Origin: Ottelia alismoides
Lineage: Eukaryota > Streptophyta > Magnoliopsida > Alismatales > Hydrocharitaceae
NCBI GenBank assembly: GCA_037367405.1
Contig: JAZKJV010010622.1
Location: 62,001 to 126,000, forward strand
Direction of reading: 5' to 3'
Length of the DNA stretch: 64,000 nucleotides
In this document: piece after piece, positions 21,044 to 33,989 of the stretch
Layout: every line of letters starts with the position of its first letter
Position numbering within the stretch: the stretch's first letter is position 1
Program-made: the position numbers and the translations under genes
Notes under the pieces: generated by a model
What the model was told of the DNA's origin: nothing
Seen by the model: only the letters and a program-made list of their open reading frames with translations
Databases searched by the model: none

Positions 21044-22456
21044 CTAAGTGAGCGGGTAAAGTCCTCCATGTAGGTTGTGCAGCCGAAGAAGATTAATCCT
21101 GCTGATACTGAAGCTGGAGCTATGAAACCTTATTCGTGAGATCACTCAGCTGCTGAGCCAGAGATGAGAGTTTCTCTAACTCTTACAGTGGCTGTAAGTC
21201 CTGAACTTGTTTCTGAATCACATCCACCAACATTAATTTCTCGCTAATAAAGCCCATGTTGGTGTTGGATTCATATTCTGAAATATTAGCCACCTTATGA
21301 TGTTTTAGGTGATGTCGTGGCTGCGGGGCTTTCTGGAATGCCCGAGTAGAGTCGATGACTCTCGATTTCTCTGCCATCCCATCGAAGATGGACCATACTG
21401 ACTCAACATCCTTATTCAAATAACTGCCGCCACATGCGGCACTCACTAGCCCCTGAATGTCCGGCTGGAGTCCTCCGAAATAGTTTTGAACAAGCACCTT
21501 CATCGGTATCTCATGATGTAGGCATCTCTCCGTAAGATCCTTGAATCTGTCCCATGCCTCATGGAAAATTCATTCGGATGCTACGTGAAGTTGGAGATCT
21601 GACTCCTCATCATGTTCGTCCTCCCTAGAGGAAAATACTTACGCAGGAATGTGGACTTTAAATCATCCCATGTAGAAACTTCCCTTCCTAGATGACTCAA
21701 CCAGTAAAGTGCCTAATCTGCTAAGGTGAAGGGAAAGGCTTTGAGACGAACAGCCTCCTGCGTAACTCCTGGGTAGCTAGCCGTACCACAAATCATCTCG
21801 AACTGCTGTAGAAAGGTAAATGGCTCCTCTGTAGCATTCTCGTAAAACTTGGGAAGCAATGAGATGAAGGATGGTCTTAGCTTGTATGGCCCTTGATTCG
21901 ACAGTAGCCGAATCCAATGATGTAACGTTCTTACGCCTGGGTCATACTCTTCTCGTAAAGTGGAGGTAACCAATACAGGCAGTAAAGGCTTCCCGGCCCC
22001 TGCTCGCAATGCGGATATCTCAGCTCACAACTCGTTCTGAGTTCTAAATTGTTCTCGTATCTGAATGTTCATTTGTTGTAAGGTATCGAGAATTCCTGTC
22101 GTGACATCTACGGCTGGATCTGGTCTTCCTTCATGGTGCTCCTCAGCTGCTGGCCTCTTCTCTGCTGGTCCTTTGCCACGAGCCATCTACTTCAGGTCTT
22201 CTGGAAAAGAAAATTTCTCCTAAGAACTCAGCGAAGATTCGGCTGGAGATATTGATGATATTTTGAGGCAAGGGTCTACCTCAAAAGATTGGTCGGGAGG
22301 CGAGGGAGTATGGGTATGACTCTCCTCGAGATCTGATGGGACCAACTCGGGAAGAGGGTCATCCCAAGCTTGTGAAGATGTACGACGGATGGTGGACGGT
22401 CGAGAGCTCACAGAGTCTGAGCAGAAAATCCGTCGAGACGTCATCTTCGATGTCAA
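21044..22456 (-). pseudogene. Gag of a truncated family 1 gypsy element (broken)
   Basis: Start taken at the ATG at 22454-22456 (MTSKMTSRRIF). The frame runs through a Ser/Pro-rich N-terminus, a second ATG at 22186 (MARGKGP) and the Gag core, with FYENATEEPFTFLQQFEMIC and LKAFPFTLAD. After a frameshift near 21570 it continues with VLVQNYFGGLQPDIQGLVSA. Stops inside: TAG 22220, 22187, 21713 and 21581, and TGA 22025. It is homologous to the left Gag (HLHLLEFEMIC, FPFALAD, FYGLTPE) but clearly diverged. It is cut off near 21044 by the family 2 LTR, so protease and pol are missing. Confidence 0.85.
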
Positions 22457-23713
22457 GAGAATGATTGGGAGAGCACGATTTTTGATTCAAGAGAGATGGG
22501 AAATGCGTAAAAGCCGTGGAAACTCACGCCCCGCAAACAAACACAAAGCAAACCCTATTTTGACCAATACAACCTGATGATGACCATAATAGTTCAGTCA
22601 TTTATCTTATCGGTTTTAGGATTGTATTAGAAAACAAGTATAATAAGCGATTAATGCGAGCCGATAGGTGCCCGAATTTTCCTCTCAATACTATCCTGAG
22701 TCCTTACAGAAAATCACTTGCTCCCATCCAGCGTGGGAGTAAGTACGGACCGTTTCTGGCTTCCCGGGTTACTTGAGGACGGAGCCTTATGCAGTGTCCT
22801 CTAAACCCCCCACTATGCTGAGTAAATCTGGACTGTTTCTGGCTACCCGAGCGTACCCACTGAAAAGCGACGATTAGGTGTATAGACTAAGTATTATTTT
22901 GAAAGAAAGATGGGTTTTGGTTCTATTCTTAAGGGTCGTCTCCTACTCGCGCACACTGAGAAGAACTTGTGCGAGGATTACTCTCCCAAATCAATTGAAT
23001 CTTACATTTATTTTAGGTCAGATATCTTAGCATTCCTGATGTTATTTTCGGATTATGTATTTTTTGGGTTTTTTCAGACAAACATCTAACGAGTGGTTTT
23101 TATTTTTTATTTTTTTATAAGTCCTAAAATCATGCACCTAGGTTGCGAGTCCTGAGACTAACTACGAGAGTGCAATAAAATAGGAAAGAAAAAACTCCTA
23201 AGTAAGCACCTAGCCTCGTAAAAAGCCACGGAAAATCGACAATGCGAGAAAAACCACAGTGGGTGCCCTGATCCTCCCAATGCACGACACCCGGCAAATA
23301 AGACCCTGAGAAAGAATGGGAGGGGAGGTACAAGTTGGGATGCCCTTATGGGGCCCCTTTCTACGAAAACAAAAACACGGGCAAATGCCATTTCTTTTTC
23401 TTTTTCTTTTTTTACAAGAATTACAAGAAAAGTTACAACATAAATCCTAACTAAACATGCCCTCGGCAATCGAGAATCTCGGTCTCTATACTTTCAACTG
23501 TTTGTGGCTTTAGCGAAAGCCGACTGAACCTGCAGGCCCTGTAAAATTTAGCTAAGAAATAAAAACACACAAAAAATCGTAAACAGAAATTTGAAAGACA
23601 CACGAAAAATCGTAAAATAGAATGAAAATCGTAAATCGGAAACCGAACGAAAATTTGTAAAATCAAGAATAATAGAGTAAAATCGGTTCAAAAACCGTAG
23701 TAAAAACAATGCT
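22457..23713 (-). other. 5' leader of the truncated gypsy element
   Basis: Non-coding leader homologous to 9052-10417. It contains oligo-T and oligo-A stretches near 23040-23130 and 23395-23415. The place matching the left element's splice acceptor (22514-22519) reads TTTCCACG. Open frames at 23130-23469 minus have no recognisable product. Confidence 0.6.
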
Positions 23714-23731
23714 TTCCCGGCAACGGCTCCA
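23714..23731 (-). other. Primer-binding site, tRNA-Asp type
   Basis: The minus strand reads TGGAGCCGTTGCCGGGAA, three bases from the LTR end at 23735. Confidence 0.88.
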
Positions 23732-25030
23732 TTTTGATGCAGCTCGGACCTGATTGTGGTTTAAAGAAATGTGTTGTCGATGTTAAGAACCGTAAAGAGC
23801 TCCGAGTTACATAAAACAAAAGTCGGTTAAAATAGGAGAGAGAGAGAGAAGGTGAAGTGGATTAATCGACTTCTCTCCTATTTAAACCTTACACTATTTT
23901 ATTTATCCAGGTAACTGTGCTTGGGTCCAACACAAGGAAGCAAAATGCTCAAACTACGGTTTTCGAGACAAGAAATAAATCCCAACAAATCCTCTTTTAT
24001 TCTTGATTTTACAATGACAGAAATGGCAAACAAATTCGGTTTAAAACAAACCCGAGAAGACAAGATTCAAAACTGCACAAGAAAGAGATGAAAAATTTGG
24101 GAAAAATACTCGAAAAATCCTTGGATAGTTATCAAGCTATCCTAGAAAATTCGCGGGAAAATGAGAAGAATTGAGGTTCAAATGGCCCTTACAAGCCAAG
24201 GGCCTAACTGCAAGAAAAATTATATAGTTTCTATTACAAAACAACCCCTGAAAGGACTAAAGTACGAAAGAAATATGATTTATTACAATTAGGTCCCCAC
24301 GTAGGGACCTAATTGCAATTGTGGAAACTTCTAGAGGCATGCTTGAATTTCTGGAAGCTGGTGGGGTTTGTGATGCAATTTTCACACCCCTTCGGATTGA
24401 CGGTCAAGATTAGATGTCAGTGTTCGATCTAGACCGTCCAAATGCTGGACACGTGTGCATAGCTTGTAACTGCTGGCGTTCTTGTTGTTCTTGAGGTTGG
24501 TTGCACTGCTGACGACGTAACCTCTTTCTTTGAATTTTCTCCAATAATTGAAGTTGGTCTGGGGCCTCCGGCAGGGCCAGAGGGGTGGCTCCTCCACCCC
24601 TCGAGCTCGTCTGCAGGTGAGCTTGGTCGGGGATGGCTGATGACGACGGCAAAATGCTGATGAAGACAGTTGTCCAACTGATCCTGGAGGTGATTGTTAT
24701 TGATTGTTCTTCGAATTTTCTCGGACTTTTGAAGCTCCAGATGGAAGTTAGTGTTCTCCAGATGATAGTAGACCTGGAAATAGGTTTATATTGCTCGATT
24801 TGCAAAGAAATCGGCCAAGAACATATGAATTTGCAAATCAAATAATATGTTTCCAGAAAGAGTAATAACAGTAATACTTGAAGAGATGTGGCGAGTGATT
24901 TAGGTGAAATCAAGTCGGATTTGAAGGGTGATTTGATTGTGCATCTAAGAAGGATGATCAAGGAATCTAATCGCATGATTAACTAACCTAATCTTGGCCC
25001 GTTAATCGAGAAATAAAACGTTGAAAGTGG

Positions 25031-25043
25031 ATGAATTACCTGT
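25031..25043 (-). other. Predicted 5' splice site in LTR (23735-26725)
   Basis: The minus strand reads ACACAG|GTAATTCAT, 267 bases from the TATA-like box. It aligns with the donors at 543, 12613, 52779 and 56112. Confidence 0.45.
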
Positions 25044-25302
25044 GTTTGCAGGGTGTAGGACCTCTGTTGGTGATGGCTCGATGGGGTGGCTTCCCGGAGC
25101 TCTACGCAGCTCAAAGTGACGATGCAAGGCGGATGAGCACCTTGGAACGCCTCCTCCTACGTTCCTCTTCCACACAGGGCAGCGCCTTGGTGCTGTCACC
25201 ACCGGAGGCAACTGGATTGAAGCTTGGAAGGAGGAGGGTCGACTGATGGTTCTGGAGAAGAATCAGTTAGGGGAGAGTTAGTTGACTCGTGCCAATTTTT
25301 GG

Positions 25303-25312
25303 TATATTAATA
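25303..25312 (-). promoter_or_regulatory. TATA-like box of LTR (23735-26725)
   Basis: CTATTAATATACC context on the minus strand at the conserved position. Weak match to TATA. Confidence 0.35.
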
Positions 25313-26725
25313 GGTGAAATGGAGAAGAGTTTGATGATGATCAATGGCTGGCATGCATGAGGGTTGTTAGGAGGAAGATGTGGAGGGTTTAGATCAAGTG
25401 AAGAGGTTATTAGGTGCGCGAGAAAATTAGGTGAAGAAGAGGTGTTGGAACAGAAGCTTCACCGGATTCTTGGAGAAGAAGCACCAGGTGCTGACACGTG
25501 TCAGCACCTGGATGGCCAGAGTGTTAAATAGAGTATAAATTATATAATAAATAGTAAATAACATTATTTTAAATAATTGTAAAAACGAAAAATGTAAATA
25601 ATTAAATTATCTAAATTATGGTATAATTAATTTTCATAAATAATAAATATTATTCGAAATATAAATATTATATTAATAAATAAGTATAAATAATACTTAA
25701 TAAATAGGTATTGAATATTTATTTTAATAAAAAAGTAATTATTTATTAATTTTATATTTTCTTAATTATTAGAATAATAAATAAAGTTTTTGTGAATTTT
25801 TATGGGTTTTAATAAAATAATTTAGATAGATTAATAAATATAGATATAGATTAGATGGTTCAATTTCATCTATAAATTAGGGTTTTGGATTTTATTAAAA
25901 TAATTAACAAGCTCCAAAAATTCTGAAATAAATCATGATGAAATTATAATATCATGAAAATAAATAAAAATTATAAAATTAATAAAACTTTAAACAATGT
26001 GTTCTAAATAAAATAAATAGCCCCGGAACCCCTTTATCATTGGGTCTCAAAACCGACTTTTTGCAAACGGAATCCGATTTTAATGAAATCACATTATTAA
26101 GTTGAGAATATTATTTTATGAACTTTAAAGGTGAGTAGAGTGAAATTGGAGTTCATATGAGAAAGTTAAAAGGTTCGGAAGTGGAGAATTTTGATAATTT
26201 GAAAGCTGAATTTCTTGGTATATATACAACATAATCTTTTTAACTTAATTTTATAATTTTATATACATTTTTAGGATTAATTAGGAAAAGAGTTTGGTAA
26301 AAATATATGCACATATGAACTAATTAAAAATCGATGTAATTTTGGTATTTATTTGATAAATAGTGAAAAGTGTGTGAAGTGTATCTTAATTTATTTTTAT
26401 GGTTTTCTTTCCTTATCTCCCCCTACTTATTGGTTTGTCGACCAATCCATGCTGAATTGGTCTCGGGGGTTAGGTTATATAAATATATCTTTCAGCTATA
26501 TTTATATTATCTGAGTCATATTGTACATATATACATATCTACAATCTACCTTATTTTCTTTTCTTTATTCTTTATTTATTTACATGTTTTTGATGTATAA
26601 AAGTGCATTTTTATCTTTGAATAGGATTTAGATAAAATGTGGGAATTAATGAATCTATTACATGTATATGTTAAGGGTTTTAAGACGAAATGCGATAGAA
26701 AAGTTAATGAATCATGGATCCATCA

Positions 26726-26774
26726 TCCATGCTACAACGGATCCTTATTATTACATGCATTTAATGCTTCATCA
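26726..26774 (+). repeat. Orphan 3' end of a family 2 LTR
   Basis: The segment GCTACAACGGATCC...GCATTTAATGCTTCATCA matches the family 2 LTR end at 15202-15245 (GCCACAACAGATTCC...CTTCATCA). No PBS follows. It is probably what remains of the sequence that the neighbouring LTRs inserted into. Confidence 0.6.
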
Positions 26775-28536
26775 ATCTCTTGATTCGATGAATCTGAGAG
26801 GTCTGGTAGTGTTTTCAAAGTGCTCTACATATGGCGGAGGGCTCCTATGGAGGAGATATGGTCAGATGGTTGTGACGGTGAAGCTCCTCCTGGAGTTGTT
26901 CTACCAGAGCAGCTGGGCTGTCAAATGGGCCTCCAAGCACACATTGGTATCAGTAGATGGTAGAAGGACACGGGGGCGATTCTCCGATTTGGTTTATTTC
27001 ATAAAAAGATAAGAGAAGTGGCGGTGAATGGTACTCGACCTCTGGTGAAGGAGAGGGAATGAGGTTTAGTCCTTAATCTTGCTATGATGTGCGAGCGTAA
27101 GGTGGGTACGTTGCGTAGGTAGGTGTGGGGTGAGTCGACGGGTAGATCCGCGTGGATAAGGGTGACTAATGGGCACCAGACCCGGTGGTCGGAGCTAACG
27201 AATGGTAGCGGCAATGAAAAGGAAAAATTGAATGGACTGGAAAATGAAGGGGCTATGGACGATACATGAAGGTTCATATGAATTCAAAAGCACCAGGGAA
27301 CGTACAACTAGGGTTATGGCCTCAACTAAGCTGCAATTGGCCATGGAGGCTTAACACGGGGGCGCTCCATCCACAAAACTTGAAATTCAACGACGTAGCA
27401 CCAATCAGTGCTCCAAAAGTGTCTCCAGGCAACTATCACTCAGCTGGAGGTGGCTCACGGGCAGAAGGGTGATGAGGTACGAGCTGAGAGATGGTGAAGG
27501 TGGGAGAGTGTATTTATATGATGCTTGAGGGTCCAAGAAGATCAGAGTATGGAGCGGAACCCTAGGGCGATCCAGCAATGCCTAGGGATCCACGAGGATC
27601 ATGGATATTAGGGCTTTAATTCGGTATAGGAATCGAGGCAATCAGAGGTCAGAGTCAGGTGCAAGAAGTCAAAGAAGGAGCTTCAGCAAGAGGAATGGCG
27701 ACTAGACCTAGGTAGGAGGTGATGTTGACCGAGGTCAACAATCCTAGGTGGACTAATGAGAAATCAAGATTTATAAAAATACAAGAAAATTGAATGTAAA
27801 ATAGTAAATTATTTTAAATTAAAAATGTATGAAATATTTTTTTTATTATTTTATAAACTAGTTTTTATGATTTTTAATTATTTTTATGAAAAATCAAAAT
27901 TAGGTATATAAAGTATATGGCATTATATAAAGTTATAATGTAGCTATGTATTGTGTACAAGTATTTTTATTTTATTATTTTTAAAAAAATTCTTTTTATA
28001 TGTTATGTTATTTATTTACATAATTTAAGGACTTTAAAATGACTTTTATTGGATTTTCATAAATTATTAATGTTATAGAATAAATAGGGATTATATTATA
28101 TACAAGTGTATTTTGTACAAGGCTTTATTCATTTTATTTTTATTGTTATGATTTTTTATATATTTTTATGTTATTTTTAAAACTATATAAAACTGTGTAA
28201 AAATATCAAAAATAAATATATAAATAAATAAATTGTACAAGTATAGGTGATATTTTCAGTATATAGTATACCCTTATCTCTCTCTACTTATTTTTTTGCA
28301 ATCAGGTCAAGGCTTGACCTTCTCTTGGGGTTTGGGTCACATTGTATTTATTCTAAATACCTCATTCTTTTATTTTCTCTTTATTCTTTCATTTTTGAAA
28401 AATAAGTACTAAATGTGAGATATTAACAATGACTTGCAAAATGCTAAGTTATTGTATTTACATGTATTTATTGGTGGTTTTGCTAAAAGAAAGAGCTAAA
28501 ATAAACGAATAAAGAATGAGACTCGTATATTCATCA
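26775..28536 (-). repeat. Family 1 LTR fragment, layout b
   Basis: Minus-strand LTR starting TGATGAATAT at 28536. It is closest to 10439-14415 (same CTATCTCTCTCTACT block at 28280, same TTGACCG..GGTCAACA stretch at 27724) but without the hAT element. Truncated near 26775 in what would be U5. It has a good TATA box at 27511. Confidence 0.78.
27511..27518 (-). promoter_or_regulatory. TATA box of LTR fragment (26775-28536)
   Basis: TATAAATA on the minus strand, the best TATA match among the LTRs. A donor-like ATG|GTATC-type site (CATGTATC) lies 246 bases downstream at 27260-27268 but is weak. Confidence 0.5.
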
Positions 28537-29056
28537 TCGATTGATCTTCATAAGGAAATGTGACTATAATGGTCCAGTCCCTCTTCTTTTCTCCTTCTTC
28601 TAGCCTCTCCCTAATTCGTTGTGCACTGGCATGTACCTTAACTCACAAGGAAATATTCATCTTCCTAAGGACAAGTTACCATAGGAGGAGACAACTAGGT
28701 AGTTCAATTTCTTAGTCGTGAAAAGCTAACACAATTCACACACTTGGTATCTGTCATTTCAAGGTTATAAGAGTATACGTCTGAAAGGATAGTTCTGACT
28801 AGGCTGTAGAGTTGAACTGAACAAAGGACCATAGAAACTAATGGATGTTGAGTCGCAAGTCCTTACCTTAATATGGTTCTGAACAAACTAATAATCTATA
28901 GGTCTTAACTAAGCTCCAAACTTTGATATTGTGAAGAAAAGATTAAAAAATCATAATCATTCTACCTTCTTGATTTATCTTTTTTGTATTTTCTTTTGCA
29001 TCACTTTTTCTCCTAATAAGTGTTTGCAAGGGACTAGCAACAATAAGTATAAGATA
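28537..29056 (+). other. 3' UTR fragment with decayed PPT
   Basis: Non-coding. In the plus direction it is homologous to 50750-50236 on the minus strand (shared TGGTCCA.TCCC..CTTCTTTTC and TCACTTCAAGG..GCAAGAGTAT-like segments). It ends AAGTATAAGATA directly before the plus-strand LTR start at 29057, a decayed form of AAGTATAGGGGG. Confidence 0.65.
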
Positions 29057-32000
29057 TGATGAATTCCCATTCATGCACCTTTATTCATTTATTATGTTTT
29101 GAAAATCATATCGAAATATATGTAAATATACCTAACTTATACAAATTAACACTTAGACCTTTGTCCGTAAACAATGCTTAAATACTTGTATTTAAATACA
29201 AAGTAAATGAAGAAACAAAAGAAAATAAATATAAATGAAGTAATGTAAATACTGACTGACCTTAAACCCCGAGACTAAGTTAATATTGACATTGTCGACT
29301 AGGAATAAAATATCGGGAGATATGGGAAAATAATTACATAGAAAATAACATTGCCACCTAGAAACCGTAGTTGCCTCGTATACGGTATACAACTGAAACT
29401 TACACTAATATATACATACACTTACACACTTGAAATAAATATATTTTCAATACAAAACATGTACACAAAAATGTACAAAATAGTAAAAAAATAATTGCAT
29501 ATAATAATAGGATACAATGTGACTAGGATACAATGATGAAAAAGCTACAAACAGAATTTCATATATCAATATCTTCTCTATATGAACTCAAAATTGACCA
29601 AACTCACCTTTATTGTACTAAAAATTAAGGTATCTATCTAATGAATTATTTCATTAAAATTGTATTTAAGATGCAAAAGTTGGCTTTTGGGTCCTTACTG
29701 TACTGTATACCTGAATATTAGCAATAAACAGAAATTAAAAGCAATAAAAAGTCATTAAAAATAATGTAACAAAATACATAGGTATACTGAATATATATTT
29801 TACATATAAATATTTATTAAGGTATACAAATAAACTCAGAAAAAATATTTAAAATATAAATACATATACATACACACACAGATATATATATATATATATA
29901 TATTAGTTATATAAAATAATAAAATTTAAATTACAAAATAAAATGAAAAATAGAAAACGTAGATATTTATACGCATAGTTATACTTGCAAAAGGTAACAC
30001 TTAATAGACATGACAATAAAAATAAATAAAAATCACGTAATAAGAGTACATAAAATTTCAAAAACATTCATGTTTTTAAGAAATTTTAACAAAATCATTT
30101 GCTAATTTATTTTAATCTTATTTCTATTTTCATTTCTATTTTATCTCTTTACGGCTAAGGTGGACCAATCAGGGAGCGGCCCTGGTTGACCTTGATCAAC
30201 TCCCCGCTCCCTCTTTGGACCGATCTGTCTTATATTTTCCCCATTTTTGCCTCATTTTCTTGATCAATCTAGGATCCTTCTACCTTTGATTTGTTATTTT
30301 GAAACCTTCACCTAACTATTATCTCATGTTGATCAAGATTTAATGCCAGTCAACCCTCGATCCGATCAAAAACCCAAGGAGAAGGTAATCTCTCGGACAG
30401 CTTCTTTATATTATCTCCTCCTGCCAGTTTGAATTTTTAATCCCTCTTAGCCAACTTTAGACCCTTTGGATCGAACCTTGGAGTGATCCTTTGTGACAGG
30501 GAGTGATCCCCATTGATTCACGATGAGCAGGAGGAAGATCGAAGTCGATTAACCCCTTAACAAAGATCCTCCTTGTGATTTATGTTCCCATCCACGTTGA
30601 AAAGGTGAGCTGCTTATTTCTTCGCTTTTTCTATTCCTAATAGTAGCTTGCATTTTATTTCCTTTCATTTTGTCTACTTTATCCTAAAATTTAAAATTCA
30701 TAATTCGTCGAATCTCTAGGCTCTAACTTTTGTTCACTATGATTCGATCGTTCCTCGACCCGTCTAATCACCTCAACTTCTTCCCCTTCTCTTCTTCTCT
30801 CGCCCTGACTCCTTTCCACCCTAGATCTCATTAAAATCTAGGAGATCTTTACTCCCCCTGCCTCTCACTGGAGTACCTGTTCCACATCCATACCCCCACA
30901 TTTTTAAATGTCTTACGGTTCAAAAAGCTTCACCCTCGACCCAAGAGTCTTGTAGTGTAGGCAAGAGCAATGGACGACCCTTCAGGGGCATGTTTTATTC
31001 CTAAACATAAGATACAGCTTATTGAGCTTCATCAAGCTCTAGATCTCTCCTCAACAAGATCTGGATTCATCCGAGACCTCAAGCTAACTCAAAATCATGC
31101 TAGGAGCATTGTGAGCCGCTCAACATGCTAGGATAACCTCAGAATCATGAATTTTGGCAGATTGAAGCTCGCCTAGTGGATCCCACTTCCCTGTTCTTCC
31201 AATCCTGCCTAGTGGATCCCTCTTCCATGTTCTTCCAAGCCCTCACCCCATCGTTGGATCAATAACATTTGCCCAGGTGTGCTGACGCCATCCGATCAAG
31301 TCCCCTAGAGTTGTTAGATCAGAGGTCAGAATCGAATCTCCCCCCACCATCCATGAAATGGCATCGGTTGTCCACTGGACGCCACATGGATAAGTGGTGC
31401 CTCATCAGCCACCTGCCAACACTTATTGAGGGGTATTTTGCACCCTGCGTCCCTATGCATTTTGTTTTTATTATTTAGTCTAAAACTTTCATTTGTAGTT
31501 CAAAGATTTCTATAATATTTATATTAAGGGCCCCGATCTTCCCTCTATTTGCATTTTAGTCCAATCCACATCACCTTACATGTGGGATTTTTGCGTGGAT
31601 ACCCTTTGGGTAGTTGTATTTCATTTTGGTCTAAGATATTTAAATTTTAGTTATATTGTTTTTGGTAAATTTACATATTGGGCCCTATTGTTTTGATGTC
31701 TGCATTTATACCTGTGTTAATGTGGATAATGTTTTAAATTGTGGAAATATTTCGTATACCTTTTGATACGTTAAAAGTGTTATTAAATGCTCTGATAATT
31801 CTTGAAAAGTTCAATTACGTCCTTGTCTAAATATTCAATTTTGTAGTTGAATAAATAGCATTTGAGATCTAAATATTATAGGAAATTTATCTTAAGCGCC
31901 TGGAACTATATTATATCTTATAAATTTTTCTTAAGGAAATTTAAATAATTTTCCTATTTATAAAATACACAAATATTGATTTTTCTCATATTTTATAATT

Positions 32001-32700
32001 AAAAATCCATTCAAAGGCAAAATGTTTTAAAAAAATCTGAAAACATTCTCATGTGTTTATTTGGCTATATTTATTTTATGATCAAATATTTTTGTAAAAT
32101 ATTACTTAAAACTCCTAAAAGTTGAAAACTAGGAAAACACTAAAAAATTCTAAAACTTCACAGGGAAATCCCAAAACTTTTTTGTAATTTTCTGTGTTTT
32201 CGTTAAATTATATAGCACTTTAAAAAATTGAATTCTGGCTCAATTTAATTTGATAGATATTTATTTAGCCCATTTCAAGTTCCTGGATTTACTGTTTTTT
32301 TATTTTATGTATTTTTTTACAAATCCATTAAAAATCTCAAAAATTATCAAAAAAAACAAAAAAATGAAAAAAATTATGAAAATAAAAAATATTTTATTTG
32401 TGAATGTTTATTTTAATTATTATATTTGAAAAATTGAAAAACATATCTTTTACCATTTTCTTTATCTACTTTATATATACATAATTATCTAATCATCTGT
32501 ATTATATTTTATAATTAAAAAAATGAAAATTTTGTAAAATGTAAAACATAAAAAATATAAAAAAATCCTACAAAATAATTAAAAACTAATTTTTTTTCAA
32601 AGTTGTCACTTCATTTTGGTTGTTATACCTCGTGTGCTCCTTTGTGGTTTGTCCCCTTCTCTTTGTGTATTATAAACATTCCTTTTAGGGCTTAATAAAT
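29057..32700 (+). repeat. Family 1 LTR, plus strand, both U3 blocks
   Basis: Starts TGATGAATTCCCATTCAT. It contains, as reverse complement of the minus-strand copies, block A near 29262-29330 and block B near 29580-29700, a GC-richer middle (30150-31500) and a long AT-rich tail (31800-32600). A TATA-like TTATATTATC lies near 30408 and a donor-like AAAG|GTGAGC at 30605. The 3' end is not reached cleanly: near 32700 it merges into the 3' UTR of the next unit. An AT dinucleotide repeat is at 29882-29903. Confidence 0.75.
29882..29903. repeat. AT microsatellite
   Basis: About eleven AT units in the U3 of the plus-strand LTR. Confidence 0.9.
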
Positions 32701-33976
32701 TTTAGCTCACCTAAATTTCATTGCTTAATTATTATTGGGGGTTAATTATTGATTGATTTGCGTGAGTTGAGTTTTGAGAGCCGAGAGAGGCACTGACACA
32801 TCTATTGCCAAATCCAACTTGTCAAAAATCGTTGGCCCTCAAAGACTAGATATTAGGAACCTCAATTCATGACTCATCACCTAGTTTGAAGATATGTATG
32901 TTATATTGCATACTTAATCTTATCCTTAAAAAATATTACCAACACTTCACATACACGCCTACGTTTATGATGAGGTGAATTGTGGTTTCGCTTAAGGAAC
33001 TAGGATTGGAGATTTAAGTTGGTACACGATCTTATGATGCTCAAGGATGGGATAAAATTAATGAAGGCGTCATGAAACCTGAATGTTAGAAATCTTAGCC
33101 AGTATGAGAACTGGGTTCTTATACTATCTCTTGATATAAACCTAAGTGCCAGGGTGTGATAAAACTAAAGTAATTTGTTGATGAACATGTGCCAACTTTT
33201 GTTAAAAGCAGTGAAGCTATCCAGTAAGATAAGTAAAAGAAAAGAATAAAACAGAAAAGCCTTTACATTACAAGAGCTAACACTAGTGGAGAGTGCACCC
33301 ATCCTTTTAATTGTCCACTTGTACCAAAGTATTATGCTTTTTATAAGTCGGGCAAGTACCTCAAAAAGAGCTCTGCATCGAATAGTGATACAAGTATTGG
33401 TGTTAAAGGTATAATAAATACTCAAAAGAGATACACCCCGGTGTATTCCTATGAAAACAAGTATAGACGACTCAACCACTTTTGACAAACACACTGATTA
33501 GCAACAAAAATATATGTGTTAAGTTAATAAGTCACTTGAGAAGAACACTTATTCTAATGAGAAAGACAAGACATGATCCTATGCACTCCATTATCTGACC
33601 TTTCATCTATACATTGAAGTTTTGCAAACCAAAGAGACAGTGAACTGAAGCTAGACTAGATTTATTCCCTAGTGTTGAGGATTGAGTCCTTAGGAGAGTC
33701 TATTTGATTGGAATCTTGGGTGACATTTTGACTTGACTCTTGTGAATGTTGTCAATACTAAATTGTCATACATTTTATATCTGCGTATTTTCAGAGAGTT
33801 TGATGAATAGGGAAATTGAATTCCTTTTGATTAATGCCTGGTCAAGATTAGAGTTTTAGGATCTCTAAAACTGAGTGTTATAGATTGATCAAACCTTTCT
33901 CTACTCATGCACGGTCAGGGAATAATCTAACTCAGTAATTCATTTTTTATTTATTTACTCGAGGACGAGACAAGCT
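32701..33976 (+). other. 3' UTR module of a family 2 element
   Basis: Non-coding and homologous to 17240-18401: same order of CTCGAGGATGGGATAAAATTAAT-type segment (33045), GAAGCTATCCA (33212), ACACCCCGGTGTA (33432) and GTGTTGAGGATTG (33682). The upstream internal region and its 5' LTR are missing. Confidence 0.75.
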
Positions 33977-33989
33977 AAAGTATAGGGGA
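33977..33989 (+). other. Polypurine tract
   Basis: AAAGTATAGGGGA directly before the LTR start TGATAAATC at 33990. Confidence 0.8.

Larger units (their letters stand above)
23735..26725 (-). repeat. Family 1 gypsy 5' LTR, layout with both U3 blocks (2991 bp)
   Basis: Begins TGATGGATCC at 26725 and ends GCTGCATCA at 23735 on the minus strand. U3 holds block A (26395-26480, TATCTCCCCCTACTTATTGG on the plus strand) and block B (26045-26150). It has a TATA-like TATTAATA near 25305 and a donor-like CAG|GTAATT at 25038. A 24-base T-only gap is absent, and a short AG repeat lies at 23845-23858. Confidence 0.88.
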
